Source: Clostridium saccharobutylicum DSM 13864
Lineage (GTDB): Bacteria > Bacillota > Clostridia > Clostridiales > Clostridiaceae
DNA length: 64,000 nt
Assembly (NCBI RefSeq): GCF_000473995.1
Contig: NC_022571.1
Span: forward strand, 3,255,416-3,319,415
Direction of reading: 5' to 3'
The position numbers and the translations under genes are program-made. Below, in pieces: positions 57,575 through 64,000 of the stretch (its first letter is position 1; each line of letters starts with the position of its first letter). Below the pieces are notes generated by a model that was not told the DNA's origin, ran no database searches, and saw nothing but the letters and a program-made list of their open reading frames with translations.

Positions 57575-59749
57575 CTACTTTCTTACACCATACACTAAAA
57601 TTTTAAAGCTGCAAAACCAATCACCTGTACCTGTTGTATGTTTTGCATTTATTTTAATATTATTATTATCAACTGCTGTAACATTTGCACTAACATCGGA
57701 TGTGTTTCCAGAATTAACAATTGATACATTTACTCCTGTGTATGCCAAAAATGAAAATTCATATGGCAATGCTAAGTTTACTTCTAATAATCCGTTTGTC
57801 ATACTTCCTGAGTATGTTAAAGTTTCAAAATTATAACCTTTTGACAGATCCGTCTTGCTAAAATAAGTTGTTGGAATTTTTGTATTATTTGTTTTTTGAT
57901 TAGTAGCATTGAAATATTTTAATTTAACTAAATCTTTTTTATTACAATCAACTAATTTAAATATATAAGAATAATCTTGTTGAACTCTAACAAACAGTCT
58001 TACTAAATTTCCTTCTATTGAAAAACCAAAGTTATTTTTATCTAATGTACTATTGCTATCTATAATTGCATTAACAGCTAGTGAGTTTGTATAAGATATT
58101 TCTGCTGAAACATATCCTTTTTTACTTGAAAATAATGATGGTACATTGTCTTCAAAATAAAATTTTGCAATAATTTTAGAATAATCCTTAGTTAAATTTA
58201 TATCAGCGAATTCATACCAATATTCAGTTTGATCATTTTTCGATATTATATAATAACCATCATTTATAACTCCATTTTTTCCGATATTTTTGTATAAACT
58301 TTTTATAGCTTCTTTGGCTAATGGAGTATTGTCATTTATAGTTGTTGTTATCATGTTCTCAATATTAAATTCCCAGATAAAACACCCTTTAAAATAATTA
58401 TATTTATTAAATGTATTTAAAACAGCTCTATACCAATCTGCTTTTTTAGCATCTGTAGCGACTGTACAACCATATTCAGTAAAAAAAATAGGTTTATTAA
58501 ATTTTGATTGCAGAGAGTTTAGAGTTGATACAGTATTTGAATGTGTTTCATCATCATGTAAAAATTGTATATATTCATCATAAGTTTTTTCATCTGTACT
58601 TAGTCTATAAAAATCTACTCCAATAAAGTCTAATTTATCCCACCAAGTAATCCATTCCGCTTCCTCATAATAATTCACAGTAAAATAAGATGCATACGTT
58701 AATAATCCCGAATAATTTTCTCGAACAGTTTTTATTAAATTAATCCAATAATTATCATTATTTTGTCCATCAGCATATGTTGTAAGTCCTTTATATTCAC
58801 AACCTATACAAAAAACTTCTATATTTAATTCTTCTGCCATTTTTACATAAGGCAATAAGAAATTAGTATAGTTGGAAAACCACGTTGCCACATCTTCTGG
58901 CTTTATTTTATCTCTAGGAACACTTGCATCAGATACTTCAACATGAGGTTTTAACATTATTTTATAACCTAAAAGCTTTATATATTTGCAATAATCGTAA
59001 ACTTCTTGATAAGTTGTCCACCACCTACTTGAATTATCTTCTTTTAAATACTCTATATCATTTGAGCTAATATTACTTTGATAAGCATTAAAAACTATAG
59101 CAATAGTATCACTTCCAACTTCTTTTGCAACTTCTATCGCTTTTTTCTTATAATAATCCGTATAAAATAATCCTTTAGTATAGTTTCTAATAGTTAATCC
59201 TCTATAACCACATGTAAGTAAATCACGATTAGTTTGTTTCGCTTTATTAGACAATTGTGTACTAATTGAAGCAATAGAATTAGCTAAAATATTGATGTCA
59301 TTCTTAGTTGCAAGTATAACTGTCGGATCTATTTTAAGTTCAACTGAATTTGTATTTGTAACTTCTAAAGTCATTTTGATATAAAGTTCTTTTGTACTTC
59401 CATCTGTTGCAGTAGGTTTGTAAGTCTCAGGATATTTACCTATAGCTATTAATGCACCAGTATCATCGAACACCCCTGCTTCTCTTATATAAAAATCTCC
59501 TACGTCACTTGGAATTGCACATATTACATTAATCCAGTTAGAATTAGTTTCGTCTACTGCAACGCTAGTTACATTACAAGAGTAAACACTATGTACTAAA
59601 TCTGTTTGACTTTCGCTTGGATTATAGTATGTTCCATTACTATCCCCCACTTTTAATGTAGTTAAATTTACTTTAGTTCCTAGAGTTACACTATTTGCTA
59701 TTTTTGCTTTACCACTATTGGTAAGTATAGTATAAAATTGTTCTGCCAT
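57575..59749 (-). CDS. Phage tail fibre with glycosidase (GH113-like) domain
   Basis: 724 residues. The first 150 are a phage tail-collar/fibre-type N-terminus (DUF3751-like): FYTILTNSGKAKIANSVTLG, then FYIREAGVFDDTGALIAIGK. About 178-480 is a TIM-barrel with GYRGLTIRNYTKGLFYTD and a probable acid/base Glu318 (FCIGCEYKG) and nucleophile Glu425 (PIFFTEYGC). That pattern and length resemble GH113 β-mannanases. The rest (490-724) is β-rich and may bind sugar. It probably digests or binds surface polysaccharide at adsorption. The exact substrate is not known. Confidence 0.82.
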   Translation of the reverse strand: MAEQFYTILTNSGKAKIANSVTLGTKVNLTTLKVGDSNGTYYNPSESQTDLVHSVYSCNVTSVAVDETNSNWINVICAIPSDVGDFYIREAGVFDDTGALIAIGKYPETYKPTATDGSTKELYIKMTLEVTNTNSVELKIDPTVILATKNDINILANSIASISTQLSNKAKQTNRDLLTCGYRGLTIRNYTKGLFYTDYYKKKAIEVAKEVGSDTIAIVFNAYQSNISSNDIEYLKEDNSSRWWTTYQEVYDYCKYIKLLGYKIMLKPHVEVSDASVPRDKIKPEDVATWFSNYTNFLLPYVKMAEELNIEVFCIGCEYKGLTTYADGQNNDNYWINLIKTVRENYSGLLTYASYFTVNYYEEAEWITWWDKLDFIGVDFYRLSTDEKTYDEYIQFLHDDETHSNTVSTLNSLQSKFNKPIFFTEYGCTVATDAKKADWYRAVLNTFNKYNYFKGCFIWEFNIENMITTTINDNTPLAKEAIKSLYKNIGKNGVINDGYYIISKNDQTEYWYEFADINLTKDYSKIIAKFYFEDNVPSLFSSKKGYVSAEISYTNSLAVNAIIDSNSTLDKNNFGFSIEGNLVRLFVRVQQDYSYIFKLVDCNKKDLVKLKYFNATNQKTNNTKIPTTYFSKTDLSKGYNFETLTYSGSMTNGLLEVNLALPYEFSFLAYTGVNVSIVNSGNTSDVSANVTAVDNNNIKINAKHTTGTGDWFCSFKILVYGVRK

Positions 59750-59752
59750 TTT

Positions 59753-60364
59753 TTAAATTCCCCCTTTCGGTAGTATTGTTATTGTTTCAGCTCCACTTGT
59801 TTGTCCAATTGCTACATTTATTTTTCCTGTGCTTTTAATTTGAGTTATTTGATAAGGAAAAACCCTTATTTCTTCGCCACATAACATAAAGGCTCTAACA
59901 TTAAAAACATCATTAGTTTTTGAAGTCATTTTATAATTTGCCTGTAAATGTGCAGGTTTAATCTCATGTATTGTTTCTTCTAAATCTGTTATTGCATAAG
60001 GAAATCCCTTATTGGATACCAAATCTATTAAGAAAGAATAATTTGGGTTATTTTCTATTACATCTGCTGTATCTGCATAAGTTTCAGCAATTGATTTAAT
60101 AGCCTGTACTGTTGCAGTTCCTTGCCCTCTTAATTTAGAAAGTATTTTATTTCTTCTTTCCTCATAGGTCTTTTGGGTGTTTGTAACTATTCCTAGTTCT
60201 TCTTCCCAATATTTAAGACCCCATGTAGCGGTTTGCACATAACATTGATTTAATAAATCTTCAATATCTAAGTTAATATCATCAATTTCATTTTGTTGAT
60301 TCTCATATAATTTTTTTAATATTGATGATTTTAATAAAAAAGGTGGTACATAATTACTAATCAT
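59753..60364 (-). CDS. Phage tail protein, DUF2313 (YmfQ/Mu gp48-like)
   Basis: 203 residues. The block DLLNQCYVQTATWGLKYWEE, then LGIVTNTQKTYEERRNKILS and LRGQGTATVQAIKSIAETYA is the DUF2313 pattern; the end (CGEEIRVFPYQITQIKSTG) is like the family too. In Mu and PBSX this protein sits next to the baseplate J protein and the fibre, as it does here. It overlaps gene 60361 by four bases. It helps form the baseplate-tail fibre connection. Confidence 0.88.
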   Translation of the reverse strand: MISNYVPPFLLKSSILKKLYENQQNEIDDINLDIEDLLNQCYVQTATWGLKYWEEELGIVTNTQKTYEERRNKILSKLRGQGTATVQAIKSIAETYADTADVIENNPNYSFLIDLVSNKGFPYAITDLEETIHEIKPAHLQANYKMTSKTNDVFNVRAFMLCGEEIRVFPYQITQIKSTGKINVAIGQTSGAETITILPKGGI

Positions 60365-61449
60365 GCTGCCACCACACTCCCAATTACAGGAATTTCTATA
60401 TCTCCTAATGGTATATTAATTGTTCCATTATTAACTGTTAAATTACTATAATCTTCGACACCTTCTGTTTCATAAATTAATGCACCAATCTTATTATAAG
60501 AAACATAAGTTTTCTTAAAAGCTACACTTTTGAAATAATCCACTAGTTGGTTTTCAATATTTGTTTTTACGTTATCTATTAAATAGCCATCTGATAACAC
60601 AATAGCTGCATTTACATTAATAGCTTTTTCAGTTGCACTCACAACATATGGAGTACAACCTATTGGTCTATTTTCTTCTATATGAGTTAATACATTACTA
60701 ACTAATGTTGAATCAGCACCTAGTTTATTTGAATTTACAATTACTACTTTTACACATCCATTCTGATGCTCTCCAGCTAAATTAGTTTCAGAAAATATTT
60801 TAACATCTCCAACACCTACAACTTCTAATGCCCAGTTTTTGTAATGATTTTCATTTCCACTTGTTGCAGGAGTCTGAATTTTAACGATATATCTATTACA
60901 TAAATCTTCATTGCTCTCTACATCATAACCATTTTCAAAGGCTTCCTCATTGGTGATACTAGTAATATTAATTAGCCGAATAGGTAAATATGTAATAGTG
61001 TTAGCTATTTTGTTATAAGCGCTACCTATATATTCAGCAGCTACTTTAACTTTTATAGAAGTTGTACCATTCGCTATAACTGCATTATCCATAGTAAAAT
61101 ACCTTAATCCAGTTTGTGTTTGGACTATTGTATTAGCTAAAATAGTTGCACCTGCCTGTCCAATAAATGTTATATAACCTGTTGCCTTATCTCCACTTTT
61201 TCTATAAATTCCAAATTCTTCACATCTTTTTTCTAACCATTCAGAATAACCATTTTCTAATGCACTTTTAGCAAATACTTTCTTGAAAATTTCATCAAGC
61301 TGTAATTTAGTATTTGCTAATTCAACACTTACTGGTGCTTGTGAATTATGTATATCACTACCTTCTATTGTACTTACATTAGTTATACCCGATTTCATTC
61401 TATTTAAAATCGTTTCGCTACTTTCAAAATAAGTATCAGTATCAGACAT
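60361..61449 (-). CDS. xkdT: Baseplate J-like protein (XkdT/Mu gp47)
   Basis: 362 residues. GSDIHNSQAPVSVELANTKL near 29-48, then LEKRCEEFGIYRKSGDKATG, NRYIVKIQTPATSGNENHYK, ALEVVGVGDVKIFSE and the repeats near AAIVLSDGYLIDNVKTNIEN mark the baseplate J family. It forms the wedge or ring to which fibres attach. It overlaps both neighbours by a few bases, so the tail genes are a tightly coupled operon. Length and order match XkdT. Confidence 0.93.
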   Translation of the reverse strand: MSDTDTYFESSETILNRMKSGITNVSTIEGSDIHNSQAPVSVELANTKLQLDEIFKKVFAKSALENGYSEWLEKRCEEFGIYRKSGDKATGYITFIGQAGATILANTIVQTQTGLRYFTMDNAVIANGTTSIKVKVAAEYIGSAYNKIANTITYLPIRLINITSITNEEAFENGYDVESNEDLCNRYIVKIQTPATSGNENHYKNWALEVVGVGDVKIFSETNLAGEHQNGCVKVVIVNSNKLGADSTLVSNVLTHIEENRPIGCTPYVVSATEKAINVNAAIVLSDGYLIDNVKTNIENQLVDYFKSVAFKKTYVSYNKIGALIYETEGVEDYSNLTVNNGTINIPLGDIEIPVIGSVVAA

Positions 61450-61882
61450 CTACATTTACCTCCTGTTCAATAGAACCATATATAGTTGTTAAATATATAG
61501 TTCCTGTTAATTTTGCATCATCAAATTCAATATTTACAGTATCAATAGATTTAATATATGGATTTACTAATAAACACTGTTCTATAAGTGCTTTTAATTC
61601 TATATTTACAATATCACTATCGTAATTTTGACTAATTAATGTTTCAAATTCATTGCCATAATAAAGCGAATAAGCTAAATATCTAAACCGAGGAGTTTTT
61701 AAAGCTTTATATATCCAAACTTTAAGAGCTTCATCTTCTTCGATTATTACAAGTTCTGCATCCTGTATAATATAATCATCATTATCAAAGTCCCAAGCAT
61801 AATCACGATATATTGGTAAATCTGTAGTAGTTATAGTTGAATCTATCGCACTACTAGAACTGTCTGATGGTAAAATACTCAT
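61442..61882 (-). CDS. xkdS: Phage baseplate protein, DUF2634 (XkdS-like)
   Basis: 146 residues: YRDYAWDFDNDDYIIQDAEL near 26-45, then ALKVWIYKALKTPRFRYLAY, GNEFETLIS and CLLVNPYIKSIDTVNIEFD. These features are the gp25-like/DUF2634 family of baseplate wedge proteins. It starts one base before gene 61883 ends and overlaps xkdT by eight bases. Order XkdR, XkdS, XkdT is conserved. Confidence 0.9.
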   Translation of the reverse strand: MSILPSDSSSSAIDSTITTTDLPIYRDYAWDFDNDDYIIQDAELVIIEEDEALKVWIYKALKTPRFRYLAYSLYYGNEFETLISQNYDSDIVNIELKALIEQCLLVNPYIKSIDTVNIEFDDAKLTGTIYLTTIYGSIEQEVNVDV

Positions 61883-62206
61883 CTACACCACCCCAAACAC
61901 AATATATTTTTGTCCATTTTCTATAGGATAAAGAAATACAACATCATTAATATCTAATACTGGTTCATGTACAATAGTTGCACTTTTTGTTCCTGTATCA
62001 TCTTTAATTATTACTGTTTCTGTATATCCTAATAATCTTTTGTCCATATCTAAATTATTTTCAAATAAAGGTAATTCTCCAACTACTATTTGCATTGGAT
62101 TTACAGATTTAACTGTTCCTTTTTGAATCATAGGAGGATTATATTTACTACCTTCATCTCTAACAATTTTTATAAATTCAGATTTACTATTTTGTTTCAT
62201 ATACAA
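61883..62206 (-). CDS. xkdR: Phage baseplate protein, DUF2577 (XkdR-like)
   Basis: 107 residues: FIKIVRDEGSKYNPPMIQKG, then VKSVNPMQIVVGELPLFENN and DVVFLYPIENGQKYIVFGVV. The DUF2577 family of small baseplate proteins has this shape. It begins eight bases after the hub gene and abuts xkdS. Function: structural, near the hub. AAGGGGAATTG ribosome site. Confidence 0.88.
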   Translation of the reverse strand: MYMKQNSKSEFIKIVRDEGSKYNPPMIQKGTVKSVNPMQIVVGELPLFENNLDMDKRLLGYTETVIIKDDTGTKSATIVHEPVLDINDVVFLYPIENGQKYIVFGVV

Positions 62207-62214
62207 TTCCCCTT

Positions 62215-63939
62215 TTAATTCAATTTGTAAGCTGTTACTGTTTGTCTCCCTAAATTGTTAGCCTTAGTTACAGAATCTCCCCCAACACCTACATAAATAT
62301 CTAACCTATTAGCAGAATCAAAATCTGTTCCTCCATGATCTTCAACCGTAAAGACTCCATCATCTAAACCGTCAATACCAGTTATATAAAATTGAGTCCC
62401 GAATGAATAAACATTACTTGCACACATACCATATTGCAATGTCTTACCACTAGCAGACTCATTTCCACCTTCACTTGCTGCTCCTGTATAAAAACTTAAA
62501 TTCATTTGCATCTGAGTAGCGTTGCTTAAATCTACATCTCCACTAGAACTTGAACTATCACTACTGTCTGTTACAATTCTTCTGCCTGCATAGAATCCAT
62601 ACATATCAATTATGCAAACACTTTCTCCTGTATGTGGCGAATGTATAACTTGTCCATTTCCAACATAAATTTGAACATGACCTGTACCTGGGAATACTAA
62701 ATCTCCTGGTTGTAATTCATCTTGACTTACACTAGAACCACAATCAATTTGTTCATAAGTTGTACGTGGTAGATTGTATCCAAAGTGATTAAATACATAT
62801 TGTACAAATCCAGAACAATCAAAGCCATCAGGTGTAGTTCCGCCCCATACATAAGGTGTTCCTATAAATGTTTTAGCGTATTCAACAATAGCATTTACAT
62901 CTGATCTACTATTACTTGAACTATTATTAGAACTTTCTTGATATTCTTTTTCATCCATTACTTTTTCTAAATTTAATGTTAATTCACTTGTATAAGTACC
63001 TGTGCCAATATCCCAAGTGTGGCAATCTTCAGTAATATATAAAACCGTATTGGAAACTTTATTAATCCAAGGAATTTGAACTGTTACACCTTTACCTGTA
63101 AAATAATCATCATAATTACCTAGAACCTTACATTTAATTGTTATATCTAAATTATGTAACATTTGATTAGCGACTGTTTTATAATCTTTTCCGTCTTCCT
63201 GAACATAATTCTTTTGTATAATTCCATATCTATTTTGAACACTAGAATCTGAGTTAACAGTATCAATTTTATTATTATTGTTATCATATACTTCAACTCT
63301 ATTAACCATATTTGCCATAGTCTCTGTATACTCAAAACTTATTAAATTTCCATCTGCATAACTTAATCCTTGAGTACAAGGTTTAATTATAGTATTTGCA
63401 ATTTTACCTCCAAATTGAGTAACCATAACTTTATCGCCACTCATCCATAAATAAAACTTTTCTCCTGTTTGCTTTTTAACTTGCGTATACATTTCCATTA
63501 TTGCATCGTAAGGTGATTGCTTTGCTATTAAATGATTTATAGCTATACCTGTAGGATATATATAATCACTACTAACCCCTACTTTATCTAATATAGATTG
63601 AGTTGCATCTTCGGCTGTTGTACCATTGAAATTAAATGTAACTTCATCTTGTTTCAAATACCATGCAAAATCAAAAGCAGTAAATGTCAATGTATCATCT
63701 GTTTTTAAAGTATCTTCTATCAACTTTCCCCTAAATATTTCTTCATCATCTAAAGTAACCCAAACTAAAGTTCCAGCACTTAAATCTGTTCTTGAAATAT
63801 TAGTATTAAACACACCATAACCCATTGTTATATCCAATTCTCTACACACATTTGTCAATGATCCACTTATCTTTATACTTTCACATAGATTTGTTATTTC
63901 TACTGTGTTTCCATAATAAATACAAAATACTTTTATCAT
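62215..63939 (-). CDS. xkdQ: Phage baseplate hub (XkdQ-like) fused to NlpC/P60 and 3D domains
   Basis: 574 residues, longer than XkdQ (about 325). Residues 1-335 are the hub: GNTVEITNLCESIKISGSLT, then TAFDFAWYLKQDEVTFNFN and VQIPWINKVSNTVLYITEDC. Residues about 350-465 are NlpC/P60: FIGTPYVWGGTTPDGFDCSG (Cys), then LVFPGTGHVQIYVGNGQVIH (His). Residues about 490-574 are a 3D/MltA-like double-psi barrel with CASNVYSFGTQFYITGIDG and GVFTVEDHGGTDFDSANRLD (Asp). So the tip carries two wall-active domains, useful for penetrating the Gram-positive wall. It overlaps the LysM gene by four bases. Confidence 0.9.
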   Translation of the reverse strand: MIKVFCIYYGNTVEITNLCESIKISGSLTNVCRELDITMGYGVFNTNISRTDLSAGTLVWVTLDDEEIFRGKLIEDTLKTDDTLTFTAFDFAWYLKQDEVTFNFNGTTAEDATQSILDKVGVSSDYIYPTGIAINHLIAKQSPYDAIMEMYTQVKKQTGEKFYLWMSGDKVMVTQFGGKIANTIIKPCTQGLSYADGNLISFEYTETMANMVNRVEVYDNNNNKIDTVNSDSSVQNRYGIIQKNYVQEDGKDYKTVANQMLHNLDITIKCKVLGNYDDYFTGKGVTVQIPWINKVSNTVLYITEDCHTWDIGTGTYTSELTLNLEKVMDEKEYQESSNNSSSNSRSDVNAIVEYAKTFIGTPYVWGGTTPDGFDCSGFVQYVFNHFGYNLPRTTYEQIDCGSSVSQDELQPGDLVFPGTGHVQIYVGNGQVIHSPHTGESVCIIDMYGFYAGRRIVTDSSDSSSSSGDVDLSNATQMQMNLSFYTGAASEGGNESASGKTLQYGMCASNVYSFGTQFYITGIDGLDDGVFTVEDHGGTDFDSANRLDIYVGVGGDSVTKANNLGRQTVTAYKLN

Positions 63940-64000
63940 ATTTTTAGAACCTGTCCTACAGAAATATCATTAACATTTTCCAAATTATTTTTTGAAATTA
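63936..64000 (-). CDS. xkdP: LysM-type phage protein (XkdP-like), C-terminal end only
   Basis: Only the last 20 codons are in the window. They read ISKNNLENVNDISVGQVLKI and a stop, the end of a LysM domain. The TGA overlaps the start of the hub gene (ATGA), which shows coupling. In PBSX the LysM protein XkdP precedes XkdQ. The rest of the gene lies off the right edge. Confidence 0.72.
   Translation of the reverse strand, partial: ISKNNLENVNDISVGQVLKI

Noticed and set aside
1..64000. tRNA or rRNA genes
   Set aside because: No cloverleaf with conserved TTCGA arm or rRNA-like conserved block was noticed on either strand; an exhaustive scan by eye is not possible.

Overview
The window is very AT-rich, with AGGAGG-type ribosome binding sites, a sporulation peptidase homologue (YyaC-like) and a PBSX/xkd-type phage tail cluster. 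Together these point to an endospore-forming Firmicute, most likely a Clostridium. Two separate actin-type (ParM/ParR) partition systems, a primase-like Toprim protein, a RecD-like helicase, a DnaD-like replication gene and phage late genes on one stretch suggest a large plasmid or phage-plasmid rather than ordinary chromosome. All of this was read by eye; no database search was run.

Layout. 0-5 kb: a Tn7-type transposition operon (tnsA-tnsB-tnsC, tnsC cut by the window edge) on the minus strand, then a P-loop kinase-like gene and a minimal tyrosine recombinase with an upstream field of short repeats. 5-9.5 kb: accessory genes (winged-helix membrane protein, UPF0489, DUF3841, GNAT). 9.5-12.3 kb: an intact plus-strand parM-parR pair flanked by three broken small genes. 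12.3-27 kb: a defence island on the minus strand with an RNase H-like protein, DUF1835-type protein, YdbC-like protein, a fused GmrSD-like nuclease, and a type I restriction cluster (hsdM, a small membrane protein, hsdS, a KAP ATPase, hsdR, a HEPN protein and a YgjP-like metallopeptidase). 26.5-30.2 kb: small unknown proteins, two of which share a repeated C-terminal motif.

30-38 kb: plasmid maintenance (XRE regulator, tandem four-helix-bundle protein, RecD-like helicase, an unknown 398-residue protein, Toprim primase-like protein). 38-45.7 kb: YyaC-like peptidase, a small membrane peptide, a Fic protein with altered motifs, a DUF4268-like protein, two XRE regulators and a 1004-residue SF1 helicase. 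45.7-47.5 kb: a 1.8 kb region without a clear large gene; it carries a G-quadruplex motif, a fragment resembling the end of a GGGtGRT gene with its own terminator, and AT-rich repeats.

47.5-51.2 kb: a phage/plasmid control module with a BRO antirepressor, a second ParR/ParM pair, a small membrane peptide opposed by a plus-strand terminator, a DnaD-like gene whose promoter carries repeated operators, a divergent ribbon-helix-helix gene, and a four-copy dyad array. 51.2-57.1 kb: accessory and lysis genes (OB-fold-like membrane protein, secreted NUC1 nuclease, endolysin, XhlA, Big2 protein, acyltransferase). 57.2-64 kb: tail and baseplate genes ordered as in PBSX (xkdX to xkdP), transcribed right to left, with a glycosidase-like domain in the tail fibre and a hub protein carrying two extra hydrolase-type domains.
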